From Austropuccinia psidii (lineage: Eukaryota; Basidiomycota; Pucciniomycetes; Pucciniales; Sphaerophragmiaceae), in contig JALGQZ010000011.1 in NCBI GenBank assembly GCA_023105745.1, positions 47,212,698-47,276,697 on the forward strand: a DNA stretch of 64,000 nucleotides. Reading direction: 5' to 3'. Numbering within the stretch: position 1 is the first letter of the stretch; each line of letters starts with the position of its first letter. Under the pieces are notes generated by a model. It was not told where the DNA came from. It searched no databases and was given only the letters and a program-made list of their open reading frames with translations. The position numbers and the translations under genes were made by a program. This document shows, piece by piece, positions 42,778 through 55,381 of this stretch.

Positions 42778-45630
42778 GAGAAAGCTGATTTACTCTGGTC
42801 AAAAATCAAAAATCAATATGCATCGGTGAGAGCTGTCAACAGAGGACGTGTATTGATGGATTTTCAGGGATGTTTCTACAATGGAAATCTCCAATCCTAC
42901 ATTGACTCCCATCCAAAACTTCTACTGGAACCTGAATCAGTCAGTATCAAGGTTCCAAATTAGCTGTTGTCTTACTCTCTTCTAGAAAAGCTAGCTGGAG
43001 ACCCCAAGTTACACCAGTTCATTGAGGTACTCACCCTCAACAAGGATCTCATCAAAAAACCAGAAAAAGTACTCACAAAATTACAAGATTATGTGCATCT
43101 CACTCAAAATAACAACCCATCACCTCTACCCAATTCAGTTACTGCTCTCGTCTCAAACTCAAAAGAAGCATACAAGATAATCTACTATTGCACTAATGGT
43201 AAACACAATGACAAAAGCACCAGCCACACCAAAAATAAGTGCTGGGCAGAGAACCCCCAACTCAGACCAATTTGCAAAGACCACAAACAAAGGAAAATTG
43301 AGGCCAACTCCTATCTTGCAAAAGAACTCATCACTTCTCTGGCAACTGTGCCAGAAGATCAACTTATCCTTGACTGTGGTGTGACTCACCATATGTTCAA
43401 TTCAACAAAATTCTTCCTCTCTCTCTCCAACTCCACCTTCATTCCTGTAATGAATGGTGACACCCACAGCTCTCTTAAGGTCATAGGAGTAGGAAAGGCC
43501 TCACTGTTGTGCAACAGTCAACCCCTCAGCTTGGACAACTGCCTCTATGTGCCTGATCTCAACTGCAACCTAATCAGCCTTCTGGCTTTGTTCAAAGAAA
43601 AACTCACCATCAATAATTCTGACAATTCTTTCTCAATTGAATCAAAAAAGTACATACTTCTGAGCAGAAAAATCATAAACCGACTTATGCACATTGACTA
43701 CATACTGCCAAAAGCACATCTAACCATGTATGACAAAAACTTGAGGCACCAAAGACTTGGCCATCCTGAAGCACCTTGGCTTGCCCACTAGCCACACCAT
43801 CTGCACCATTTGTGAACTCAACAAAGCACACAAGAAATCCTTCAATGAGAAATTTGTCAATGCCCTTCTGCCCCTGGATTGCATCCACATTGACCTAGTG
43901 GGACCTATTCAACCGCCCTCCATTTCCAGATTTCAATACTTTCTCTCAATAACCGACCAGACCACCTCCTACAAAATCACTGAATTCCTTGCAAAAAAGT
44001 CAGATGCTTTTGAAGAATTCATTGTAGCCAATACTTATTTGGAAAATCAAAAAGACCACAATTTCAAGAAATTAATTTCCAATAGAGGAGGAGAATTTTT
44101 AAACAAAAGATGTGAAAAACCCTCCAAAGAACATGGCTTTGTTCACAGATTCTCACCTCCAGAGACACCTCAACACAATGGGTTTGCTGAGAGGTCCAAC
44201 CAAATGATACTTGAAAAAGCCAGATACCTATTGGGCTTGTGCAACTTACCTTCTGAGTAGTGGGCTGAAGCTATAAACACAGCTGTTCTGCTTTCCAACC
44301 TAACACCAACACAATCAAGGAAAAAGAAATCACCTCACTAACTTTGGACTGGTCACGAACCAAGGTTAAAAAAACTCAGAACCTTCGGTTGCCTTGCCTT
44401 CACGGCCGTTCCCAGGCATCAATGAAAATGGAAGTTAGCACCAGCCGGGGAAAAGGGAGTCCTCCTTGGATATGAAAACGACAACACCTTGAACAGGATT
44501 CTGAGGATTAACAATAAGAAAGTATCCATTTCCAAACATGCAACCTTTGACAAGTCCTCCTTCCCTGATGTAAATCAAGGACTTCCACTGACCAACCCCA
44601 CAACTAGTACAAACCGGCAAACAATTCAGTGTAGAAACCAACTCAGCTGCAATGGTAGATGAACATTGTGAGGTAGAGAGCCAAAGCCTTTCTTTGGACA
44701 TGGTAGATGAATTCCATGCCAAAGACACCTCTCCTGCCATAATATGCACTGAAGAACCTCAAACCACACGTATCAAAGTGATTGGCCCATGACATCCCAC
44801 TCTTGTCAGCTCAGAAATAAACAATTTAAACATCTTACCTTATTCCTCAAGGGCCAATTTCCTACTCACCTCCTCAGATGCAACGCCTCAAGCATATCAA
44901 GCCGCTCTTAAATCCAGCAATAGCAAATTATGGCAGAAGGCAATTGACAAGGAACTTGAGGCCATGGTCAATCTTAAAGTTTGGAAAGTGACACAATTGG
45001 AAGACAATCATAAATTGATAGGGACTACCTGGGTATTCAAGACAAAACAAAACCCTTTAGATGACAAGGAAGAATAGAAAGCATGCCTCTGCGCCCAAGG
45101 CTTCACTCAAACACCAGGTATAGATTAAAAGAAAAGTTACGCACCCACAGGAAGACTGAACTCCCTGCAACTCTTGATTGCTTTTGCTGCAGAAAAAAAC
45201 CTACAATTTCATCAACTAGACGTAAAAAGCACATTTCTAAACACTCCCTTTACCAAGGATGTCTACCTAAGTATTCCTCAAGGCCTCAACATATGTCGAC
45301 AAAGTCATTCCTTAAAGCGGAGGAAAGCAATCTATGGCTTATGGCAAGCACAACTGGCTTGGTAGGATTGCCTCAAAGAATGTCTAAAAAGTGTAGGATT
45401 TCAAGTTTGTATTCTAGATCCATGTGTCTTCTTCAGAAACAATGAACCGCCAACATGGATATACCTACATGTAGATGACATGGGGGTATTTGGTAAAGAC
45501 GTCTGCAAATTAAAAGATGAAATTGCCAAAAAATTCAAAATCAAAGACTATCACAGGGGCTCCTATGGAATCAAGAGTGGCCTGGAAGTAAGGAATCAAG
45601 AACTCACTTTGAGGGCTCCAAAAGAATAAA
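42778..45630 (+). pseudogene. Copia Gag C-terminus, protease, integrase and reverse transcriptase
   Basis: Continues from 32185 with KADLLWSKIKNQYASVRAV. A zinc-knuckle-like segment (YYCTNGKHN ... NKCWAENPQLRP) precedes a protease site altered to LILDCGVTHHM, where D-S/T-G is usual. Integrase follows: LRHQRLGHP, CTICELNKAHKK, HIDLVGPIQPP, ISNRGGEF and PQHNGFAERS. The second catalytic Asp is Asn (ISNRGGEF for the usual D-x-G-G-E-F). RT shows HQLDVKSTFLN and LHVDDMGVFG. Stops include TAG at 42961-42963 and 44258-44260, and there is a frameshift near 43760. The copy breaks off after GLEVRNQELTLRAPKE; the rest of RT, RNase H and the 3' LTR are missing. Confidence 0.88.
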
Positions 45631-46214
45631 TAAATAAGAAGAATATATTTCTTTAATTAAGAATAAAGGTAAAGACAATTATTCCAAAAGATAAAGAGAG
45701 AAGGAAGCCAATGGCCAAGATGATAAAGAAAGCCAAAAGCCAAAGAGCCAACCAAATGAATCCTCAATTCACTGTTTCAACCTGCCACAAAGAACAATGG
45801 AATTAGTAAAGGATATGACCACCAATATCCACTGTAAGGAAAAGAATAAAGGTGCAAATGACTGACTTAAGATTATCAGTCTTTACTGCAATAAGATAAA
45901 AGAAAATAGGGATAAAAAGAAATCCAATATATTAATCAACTGGGGAAAAAGTCCCCAGGTTATGAAAGGTGGCCATTATATGTGAAAAGCTGAAAGGCTG
46001 ATCCTGGAGGGTGAATCATATGGCTGTATTTTCTGAATTGGGCCAATAGAGTTCTGGCCATCTTAAGAATTGAACTGTATGACTGAATTCCCACAGTGGA
46101 ATATGAATTAGCCCAAATGGGCCAACGCCATACAGAATGCTTGATCAGTACCTGTCTGCACCAATTGGGTTGTCCAAGGAATTCTGAGTACTTTATGCCT
46201 TGACAATGATTGAA
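45631..46214. other. Unassigned sequence between the Copia break and the E5-family leader
   Basis: About 580 bases starting with an AT-rich stretch (AATAAATAAATAAGAAG). It shows no match that I can see to any LTR or leader in the window, and no frame. Confidence 0.5.
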
Positions 46215-46781
46215 ATGATTTTTGTGGTAGTAAGGCCTTCACTGTTCCTTTTCCCTTTTCCCTTTTGTACTGTTGTATCTGAGGTTTTCACAGGTGTGTT
46301 GCCTTGTGACTTTGTCTCAAGTTGTATGAAGTTTTCTTCCACTGAAAAAGAAAGGTAGAGGACTTATGTCAATTAAGACTTCTTGGAATGCTTTTTGCAT
46401 GTCTAAGAATGGCCTCTGGGAAATATATTCCAATATTGTGCCCTTGTATTATGAGTTGGAATTGAATGTATCAACTCCACGTCAAAAATACTGTATGGTG
46501 GATTTATGGTATACAGTTTTTATCCAAATATCCTACAGATTAGCTTGTAATTAACAAGTGTAATCTCATAACTGGTTCTGTAATAGACAATTGAAATCAT
46601 CAATATGTCCAAATGTGCCTCTGAAAATGTAATTTACAGTAAAGAGGGTTTCTTGCAAAAAAAAGAAAAATTAATCAAAGGTCTTTAAGTGTTTTGATAT
46701 AGGAACCATGCTCAAAATAGTCTGTGGTGATTGAATTATAATCAAACCACATAAGAAAAAGGAAAAAAAGCAGTGGTATAT
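46215..46781 (-). mobile_element. Leader of another E5-family copy, lacking its primer site
   Basis: Alignable with the E5 leader at about 56449-57040: shared blocks include TTTTCTTCCACTGAA, AATGGCCTCTGGG and the end AGTGGTATA. It continues away from the LTR 46782-48166 in the sense direction. The roughly 120 bases that in E5 hold GGCCAGGCCCCCAAAA next to the LTR are missing here. No gag follows. Confidence 0.65.
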
Positions 46782-48166
46782 TGTCAGGCTGAATCTATGA
46801 CAAAGAAGTAATAAGGCTATTTACAGCTTTAAATATGACTGTGACATGGATAAAAAGTATTAAAAAGGTTTTAATTATAAATGAAAAGGGCTTTACTAAT
46901 GGCAATTATTGGTGGTGACTGCTGTTGAAAGCCCTGGGTGCAGCTTTATCTGTTGGGTTACAATAATAAAATACTACAATACTAAAGTTTATAGTATAAC
47001 CTGAATATTTTCAAAGAGTATAACTGTTTTTGACAGTTTTACTACATAGGAATTCAAGAGCAGGATGGGGATTCCTTTTCTGGCAGTGAAAAGGCCCCCT
47101 TTTATCCTGAAATAGGGTGAAAAGGCTGCTAGACCTTTTCACTTAGAGGAAGTGAAGATTTTTCACTCTCCAGGACAGGTTTGTGGTTTGCAAAAGGCCT
47201 GTATAACCTGTATTTGGCTCAGATGTGGCTTTGAAACCACATCTGGGCGGTTTTCACCAATACAGGGTGAAGATTTTCATCTGGGGACCACACAACATGA
47301 TTGTGACATGTATGACGCATAGAATTTAATGAACTATGAGTTATTTAAGTAAAAACAAGCTTCTTTGTCTGTTTGACACCTCATAATCATGGTTGTGGGA
47401 TATTATCCCATGGTAAGGCTGTATTGGCCAAACTGTGGGACTTTGGCTTTAAAACAGCTATACCTTTGTTAGTTTTTGAGATATCAACCTCAAAATTGGC
47501 TTGGTGTGTAGCTCTGTATGTGTTCTACACAATGGTACCTCATTTGATATGGTTATCATTAAATATGGCAAAGGTATCCCATGTACAAGGTTTTTTGTAC
47601 ATATGCGTGGTTTTACACAAAAGCTGTATTGGGCTTGTTTGCCTTATAGCTTTTGTTCTAGATGAGATATGGGAGAATGAATGGCACCATCAGATAGCCC
47701 TAATTGTTCTCTTTTCAAAAAGACCCCACTTTAGGTATCTCACACTAAAACTGTAAAAGTTAGATGGGGGTGAATATTTTACTCACCCTTATTCGGACTG
47801 AATTTGACCATTACTTCTGTAATACTGGTTCTATCCCAGTTTGGCTGGTACCATTTGATATCCCTGACTGAGAGCTTTGTTGTTAATACCCACTGGATGG
47901 GGTTAATCCTCTTACTCTGTATCTCAGATGAGAGGTGAAAATTAAGGTTTATGCTCAGCAACAACTTTGAGCAGGAATACCTTTGTTATCTTTGTCCTAT
48001 GATGATGGGACTTGTATATTTGGAAAGAGGTGAGTTTCCTCTTTCCTTTGATACCTTCTGAGCTGATTTGGCTCAGCTTCATGTTTTGGTGCTATCTTTC
48101 CTATACCATTGATTTATGGTATTTGGCTGTCATGCTTGTGCTGTGGTTTTGAGTCACAGGCTGACA
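46782..48166 (-). repeat. E5 3' LTR, also the 5' LTR of an adjoining leader
   Basis: On the minus strand it reads TGTCAGCCTGTGACTC ... CAGCCTGACA. The upstream side is the end of E5 Pol (ATGATGAGCCTTTTTTATAGG); the downstream side is an E5-type leader. Confidence 0.85.
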
Positions 48167-48190
48167 TACCCTTCCTATAAAAAAGGCTCA

Positions 48191-48819
48191 TCATTGATGA
48201 GACTGTTCAGTCCTCCTAGAGGCTCTGAATATTCTTAAATGAAGGTTCCCATCTGGTATGGTATCTTCTGCAAACCATTTGTCCTTATCAGCTGTCTGGT
48301 TCTTGAATCTGACTAAGTACTGTCTCTTATACTTACCATTAAGTCTGATCGTCCTGACATTGATGATTTTATTCACTGGTCCAGGGGAATCCTCCACCTC
48401 CACTATTTCTGGTGGTGTGGTGTTGTTATTCCTGGAGAGAAATTTATCCTCCTCTGTCTGGAAATATAGCTTGACTAAACTAACTGGAAAGACTGGGTGT
48501 TTCCTGGAAAACTCCTCTGTGAGTTTGACTTCCACTGCTTTTCCCTTATCAATATAATGATAGTTAAGGGCCCTACAAATGGGTCTCTCATCTTCTTGGG
48601 TCCTTTGAGATTATCAAAGTAAATTTTAGACACTAACACTTGGTCCCCTTCTTTAAAGTCAGGTTCCATGTGTGATTTGTCCCACCTCTGCTTGTTATAT
48701 TCTTTCGCATCAGCTATGCATTTGGCAGCTGTGTTACAAGCTCTCTTCCACATTTCAAGGAAAACTTTGGCTTTGGAATGGATGGTCGGAAGGTTTTTCT
48801 TCAAGTGATTCACAGGCAA
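48191..48819 (-). pseudogene. E5 integrase C-terminus with chromodomain-like tail
   Basis: Two overlapping minus-strand frames (48819-48475 and 48535-48191) together carry NKQRWDKSHMEPDFKEGDQ, LKGPKKMRDPFVGP and HPVFPVSLVKLYF. They end in KRQYLVRFKNQTADKDKW ... EDTIPDGNLHL and FRASRRTEQSHQ. A frameshift separates them near 48545. The C-terminus is the one that E1 has retained. Confidence 0.8.
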
Positions 48820-48950
48820 TAGGGGATTCCACCCTTTTTCTACCAGGGCAGGTGTTTTTCCTGTGGTAGAGTGCTGACTTGTGCTATAAGCCGATTTGAC
48901 TGCTGGTAGAGGGTAACCCAGTCATGGGTGTAACCTTCATGGTCCTTATA

Positions 48951-49712
48951 TTACATGCCATAGGCACAGAATCTTCTAAGGATGTCCTCCATTGTCTGGA
49001 TCATCCTCTCAGCTAGTCCATCTGTTTGTGGATGGCAATCTGTAGAAAAAGCAAGTTTACTACCCTCAATGTCATAGAGGTTGGTCCAAAATTCAGATGT
49101 GAACTTCGGGTCCCTATCACTGATTATGATCTGAGGGACTCCACAGGTGGATATGATGTTGTTCCACAAGAACAGAGAAGTATCCAGGGATGTATCCTCC
49201 TTGTGACATGGTAGGAACCTCATACTCTTCCTGAACCTATCAACTATGATTAAGAAGGAATTGAAGTTTTTGTTGACTCCTGGGACAAGTCCTGTAACCC
49301 AGTCCATGTTGATGGTTTCCCATGGGTGCTTAGGTTCTTCTATGTGTTGAAGTAACCCATATTTCTTCCCATGTTTCCTCTTTTCCTTTTGGAAAATTTC
49401 ACATGTGTTGATGTATTCACTCAACTCTTTTTCCCATTTGAGCCACCAAGCAATGCTTGCTACCCTTTCTTTGGTCCTGTCTTCACTCATGTGTCACATA
49501 TAGGGGCAATAATGGAATTCCTACAGGATCAAAAATATATGGTCTCTGTCTATCATTGTGAGTGCACTAGTGTGCTTCTCTTTATGGTAAAGAAGGCCAT
49601 CTATATGGAAATATTTATTGTCCTTATAGTCCGTCAACCAGGGCTCCTCTAACTGGGATTCCAGTTCTGGGCTCCTGTACTTTTTTTTGAAGGAGTTGGA
49701 AAAAAATGCCAC
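48951..49712 (-). pseudogene. E5 integrase zinc finger and catalytic core
   Basis: Begins with LESQLEEPWLTDYKDNKY and HKEKHTSALTMIDRDH. Near 49510 the finger's His region is broken. The core reads [18 protein letters not shown], where the usual second finger Cys (C-x-x-C) is Phe. It then has [15 protein letters not shown] with the first Asp kept, [12 protein letters not shown] and [13 protein letters not shown]. The frame stops at 48951 after RRFCAYGM. The catalytic triad is present but the finger and frame are damaged. Confidence 0.85.
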
Positions 49713-49916
49713 ACTGTTTGTGTTTGAAATATGTTTTCATCACTGCATTTAAGAATTCAGTGTGCAGTTCTGAGGAACGTATGCCAAATATAGGAGTTTC
49801 TGTTCGTTCTGAGTCAGTTTTCTCACTGTCTGGGGTACCACTTTCCGGTGCTCATTCAGAAAATCTGAAGTTTTTCTTGCTGTCTATTTCCATGAAATGG
49901 ATAGAAATTATAGCTG

Positions 49917-51350
49917 CTACTTCAGGGTCATAAGCTGGGTTGCTTGTGACATTATCCAGTGGCCATCTGCAATGGTATGACTTTTACCTTCTTTGTATAT
50001 GATGGTAATATTCCCTCTATACTCCTGGATGGCTATTTGCCATCTCAGCATGTGTCTATTGGTAGTATTCATGTTCAGTAAAGACTTCAAGACTGTGCAG
50101 TCTGTGTAGACTTCAAAAACTTCACCCTCCAAATAACAATGGAATTTCTCTAGAACCCAGACTAAGCATAAACATTCAGTCTGGGTGGCCCCATAGCTGG
50201 CTTCTGAATCTTTCAGCTGCCTGGAGATGTAACATATTACTACCTCTCTTGGGTCACCATCCACAATTTTTCTTTGGTGAAGGGCTGCTCCTAAGCCTTG
50301 GCTACATTCTGCATCTATGTATAACTTGAATGGTACAAAGTCAGGAAAGATGAGCACAGGTGCATTTTTGAGTTCATGTTTGATCCTCTCATATGCATCC
50401 CTTCTTTCCTTGGTAATCTCAAAAACTACATCTTTTGAACATAACTTGTATAAACTATTAGTTATGTGGGCAAAACCTTTCATGTGGTTTCTATAGTAGC
50501 TAGCAAACCCAAGGAAAGATTGCATCTCTTTGATGTTTCTTGGTACTGGCTTTTGCAGTACTGCTTCTACTTTGTTCTGGTTAATTTCCAGACTAATACC
50601 TGAGACTTTATTCCCTAGAGCTAATAGCTCTTGTTGGCCGAAATTGCACTTTTTAAGTGAAGTCTTTGGATTTATGGGTGTGCATTTACTTAGTACTCTG
50701 TCTATGTATTGCAAATGGTCTTCCCATGTCTCTGAGTATGTAATGATATCATCAATATATACTACCATCCAGCCTTCCAATATTTCTTCTTGAAATATTG
50801 TGTCCATCATCCTTTGGAGGTGGGCTGGTGCATTTTTGATGCCAAATGGCATCCTGGTGTACTCATATATGCCCATATTGCCTATGATTCTGAGTAATTT
50901 CATGGAGCTTGCTTTAACTCCATTCTGTTGGAAGCCTTTCATACAATCCATTTTGGTTATGTCTTTGGCTTTTGCCAGTTTATCTAATTAATGATGTATC
51001 CTGGGTATAGGGTACCTGTCAGCTTTGGTGTAGTTATTCAGCGCTCAGAAATCTGGACACAGCCTATGATTTCCATCATGCCAGGTGATTAGGACAGGAG
51101 TGGTAATTTCCACTATATCATTGTGTCCAATCTTCCTGATGACATCCATGTTCAGTAGTTCATTGATATGTTTTTCAATTTCCTTCCTGGTTTCCATACT
51201 TGCTGGGTAAGGAGGTCTCCTGAGCCTGGGTGGATAAGGTTTTCCACATCCAGATATAGTCCTATATCATGGCCTCTGATCTTGCCTAATGGTTCTTCAC
51301 CAATGGCAAATGCTGGTCTATTCTGTCTGAGCATTTTTAGTAAACTTAGT
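49917..51350 (-). pseudogene. E5 reverse transcriptase and RNase H
   Basis: The upstream part (51334-51152) is frayed: FAIGEEPLGKIRGHDIGLYL, then a frameshift. Between 51150 and 50950 ITTPVLITWHDGNH is followed by a stop in the DF-ALNNYT block. The best part (50951-49917) has [30 protein letters not shown] with the YIDD site, SFLGFASYYRNHM, LYIDAECSQGLGA and TDCTVLKSLLN, and ends IADGHWIMSQ where NADGLSRWP is usual. RNase H is therefore altered near its last catalytic Asp region. The usual protein runs straight into integrase; here stops intervene. Confidence 0.85.
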
Positions 51351-51352
51351 AT

Positions 51353-52385
51353 CTATCTACTGGTGAGGGTAGTGCCAAACATTCCCTCTCTGAATTCATT
51401 CAGTAGTTCTTCTAGTGGCTCTTGGGAAGATACTTGGTATAAATCAGGTGAAAATTTCCTTTCCTTGTTGGTACAAATGGTAATGTGCCTGTTTTTACTG
51501 TTGTAAGTGTCAATGCCACACATCCTCTGGTAATCTGTCCCCAGTAAGAACCCTTGGATGTGGGCATCATAAAGCACTACAAACTCTGCATTGAGTCTGA
51601 TATTACCCTTCCTGTGGGGTATAATTATCTCTTTGAAACTCTTCAAATAGAATTCATCTTCCCTGAAGCACTTTTGAAGTTCTTTGCCTTGGTGGGCAAG
51701 AGCTGGTGTTCCCAATTTGGGAAGTGGTTATCCAGATAATTTCTGGCCACTATGGAGCAGTGTGCTCCACTGTCAATGATCAATGGATGTTGAGCATTTT
51801 CAATACAAACAGTCATTTTTGTAGCTTTTCCATGTATGTATGCAATTCCTTTGGTTGGTGTAACCAGGAATTTTTGTGCATCTTGTGGGTGTTTGCACAA
51901 GTTTTTGTTGGAAGTATCTTGTTGCATGCCTGCTTCCTGCTTTATGTCTTGGATTTCCAGTGGATTGTCCTCTTGGTATTCCACTAGGAATTCTTCTGTT
52001 GGGTCTTGGTCATCATCAGATTGTTTTCTGATAGCATCACCCATAGAGTCTGAGTCAGAATCCTCTGTTGGGTATTCCTCCTGTGGGACTTTCTAAATGG
52101 CATAGACTTTTTTCTTTTCCTCTGAACAGTTTTTGGCATAGTGGTCTGTTGAACCACACTTGTGACAAGAATTTTTCTTCTTTGCCATTTCTGCCACTCT
52201 TTTTCTGGGTTTGTCTTTAAACTCCACCCTGAAAGGTTGTATCTCTTTGAAACCACTGCTTTTATATGGGGTGTATTTCCCTATATTAGTTCTTTTCCTT
52301 ACATCTTGTAAGGTATTTGCAATGTCATTGTAAGGTTTGTCTATGAAACTCTTGATAATAGTAGCAAAATCAAGAGTACTATGAC
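51353..52385 (-). pseudogene. E5 Gag C-terminus, CCHC knuckle and protease
   Basis: From the solo LTR edge the frame reads IANTLQDVRKRTNIGKYT, the CCHC knuckle CHKCGSTDHYAKNC (52126-52167), then a stop after KKVYAI. The next frame has an acidic linker and a protease with LIIDSGAHCSIVARNYL. A frameshift separates ASGKMNSI from KEIIIPHRKGNIRLN and FLLGTDYQRM. Parallel to E1 28308-29400 and similar in sequence. Confidence 0.85.
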
Positions 52386-54514
52386 TGTCCTCAGTAGAAA
52401 TATATCATATAACAAAATATTATAACCACAAATCTGAATATAATTATTAAAAATAATTATATAAAAAAATAAATTGAATTATTATTATAAAAATATAATA
52501 ATAAAAAAAAAATAATTATAATAAATTATAATTATTCTATTATTTTTATAGTCACTGACAGCTATAACAATAAGGAGTGTAAAGCTCTTAATGAGACAAT
52601 TACACGTGGAAAATATTAATATTAACCACTTATAAATAATATAAATATTATTTATAAAAGAATTAAACACACACTGTGTAGAGTTAATTTCTATAGATTA
52701 AAAATTCTATATAAAAAACTAATACTAGATAAGAAAAATATAGAACTTTAGAGAAAAACTTAATTATAGTATTTATTTAATACAACAAGTCAAACAACAA
52801 CAGTTATTATATTAAATAATAATTATAAGTTAAAAACACGCCAAAAATCAATAATTTTAAATATCAAATAACTTTTCATAATAAAAATTAAGATTAAAGA
52901 GTTTTTATGAGGAATTTGTGGATTTTAAAAGATATTTAAGATGATTTAATTTTATATAATAAAATATATTATTGGTGATTACAATAATAATCTAAATTCT
53001 ATGATTGCAATTCTTTGATTTTAATAAATAAAGAATAAAATAACTTCAGAATTATTTTAATAATAAGATTTTATATTTAATAAAAATTTACCTGTTTAAA
53101 TTTCTAATATGATTGGATTGATGAATGATTGATGGACAGAAACAGTGATGAAAAGACTCTTTTTATGTCTTCAGAGAAGCTCTTGTGATTCATAATGGAT
53201 ATAGAGGGCGTGCTCAGGTCAAAACTGAAAAACTATGCTTAAAAAGAAAGTTCTTAGCTTAAGGTAACTTAATTTTAATTCCAATTTAAAGTTAACATGG
53301 TTATTCTTAACTCCATGTAACTTTAATCCTCATTTAAACTAATTATTTGGAGTTTTTAATATAAATAAGCTTATTTATATTAAATTTAATCACATGAAAA
53401 ACTTAAAATAGAGTTTCAAGCAGAAATCTCTTAAACTCAATTTTTAATTAATTTTTAAAGAAATTATAATTTTCTGTGAGCTTTAATTAAAAGAGTAAGT
53501 TTCCAGGCTAATTACCCAGGAAATTTATTTATAAAAGATACTTAAAATTTGATTTATATGTAGATAATATCAAATTGTAAGCTGTGTGAAATTTTCAATC
53601 AAATCCATTAAGAATTGGATTTTTAATGAATTTTTGAAGTTATTTCTATTTTTCCACGTAAAATAGCAATACACACCAAGCCTTAAGTTTTGATAAGGTT
53701 TGTGCTTGTAACCTTAAAGTTTTAAGCTTATTTAAGCTTTTTAAGCTTAATTAAACTTTGAAAGTTCTTAAAACCTTGAATTCAAGCCTGCATATTGGGA
53801 TTTACCCTCTTGGCAGCTTTAAATTCCTGTCCAATTTGGGATAAAACCAGTTTAAACTTGAATGTTGGATCAAAGTCTAATCTTAAAGTTTAAATAAGGT
53901 TGAAAATACTCCAATACAGGTGGACAACCTTAATTGAATCCTTGCAGATCCAAAAAGTTGGGTACCCCAGCTCTATTTGGTCTTTTTCCTTTGTCCCCCC
54001 TTTTTGCGTGGATTTTGCCCTTTTATTTATTTAAAGCCATACTATGGCCTTAAACCCTTCTAAATTGAGCTCACGCAGGATTTACATTCTGTATGGCAAA
54101 TCCTTAGCCAATTCAGTAAATATACACCACACCTCAATTTTAACTAAAATTTTGGTAAGTTTGCATAAACCTTATGTAACTTTAAATTTAAGCTTATTTA
54201 AGCTTGAATTTAACAATTTTAAAAAAATGTTAAAAAAGTTACATTAGTACTGTGAGATTCTTAAATCTTCTAATAACAAAAGAAATAAGTGTTTTTGGGT
54301 ATAACACCTTATGGATGTACCCTAGGTTATTTGTGGTGTAGAATCCAAAAATGACATAATATTTATAACTTTGTTTATCCAAAAAGAAGTTATACTTATT
54401 TTTTGTTATTTTTTATTTCAAATTCAATTAAAAAGTCTGTTGAAGACAATTTTAACTGTGTATAAAGGTATTTGTGGCCTTATGGGTATGTTATACATAC
54501 CTCACAGGCTCACA
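52386..54514 (-). mobile_element. Solo LTR interrupting E5 gag
   Basis: About 2.1 kb of non-coding DNA between E5 codons for HNCTLDD and IANTLQDV. On the minus strand it begins TGTGAGCCTGTGAGGTATG, resembling the E4 LTR start TGTGAGCCTTAGAGGTAAT, and ends CTGAGGACA. It is a diverged relative of the E4 family. The flanks ATGAC and GTCAT do not form a direct repeat, so the exact edges, or a clean TSD, remain unproven. Confidence 0.7.
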
Positions 54515-55381
54515 GTCATCTAGAGTGCAATTGTGGTTGCATCTGCATTTCACTGCATGCTCTAGTTCTCCTGGCATTTGTGTCAGGAGTTTGTTATTCC
54601 TCATCTGAATATTCATTTGAGGATCAATGGCTTTAAGTCTTTTAGACTGTCTGGGACACCATTCATATGGATCTTTGTCCATAGAGTATTTGTCATTTTC
54701 AAATGACATGGTCTTCTGTGATATCCAAGTACCATTGCTGTACTTTTGGATGATTTGACTCTTCCACCATGGCCAGCTTCTTCTGCCATGGATTTCTTTC
54801 ATTTCTGTGTACCATATACTATGATGTCCTTCAAAATCTGTATTGAGTCTAGCAGTAATCAAGTAGTCTGGAATGCTTGGAACATCAATGAAGAGTCCAT
54901 AAATATCATCCATGAGTTCTATATGATCATTTTCTCCAGTTACAGGGAATTTGAGCCAGCTTGAGGCCTCAGGAAGCTGTCTTGGGGCTTCCTTCTCTGA
55001 ATAGGACATATTATCCCCATCCTGGTATTGTGATGGAGATCTTGCCTTATTTATTAATATGGCATCTGGTTTGATGTCATCTTGATGATATGGGTTATCC
55101 ATAACATGGCCTTGTGGTTGGGGATTCATGTTATGGTAGACATTAAACAGTTTGTTTATGTCTTCATCCAGACAGTCCCTGTCCCTTTTACTGTGGTGTT
55201 GTCTTTCAAAGAATAGATTCAGTCTTTTATTGGTCTCTTCAGAGGCTTTGCTCAACTGAGCATGTCCCTCTTGAAGAGTTTTGACAATTTTGTTCATGGA
55301 GGCTGCTAATTTTTTCATCCTCTCATGGCTTGCTTGGGGTTCTGCAAACTGCTTTTGAGTTTGCTCAGAAAATGGGGTCAA
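54515..55381 (-). pseudogene. gag: E5 Gag coiled coil and capsid
   Basis: A coiled-coil stretch (NKIVKTLQEGHAQLSKASEE) is followed by MSYSEKEAPRQLPEASSWLK, the capsid block DDIYGLFIDVPSIPDYLITA and IWYTEMKEIHGRRSWPWW. It then has KYSMDKDPYEWC and HAVKCRCNHNCTLDD, where the solo LTR cuts in; the last few codons before the stop at 54491 are LTR. The frame is open over the whole 289 codons, which shows that the coil and capsid share one frame in this family. Confidence 0.85.

Noticed and set aside
48258..48557. Plus-strand frames over E5 and E4 Pol (also 51168-51506, 61367-61900 and others)
   Set aside because: All are antisense to recognisable Pol domains.
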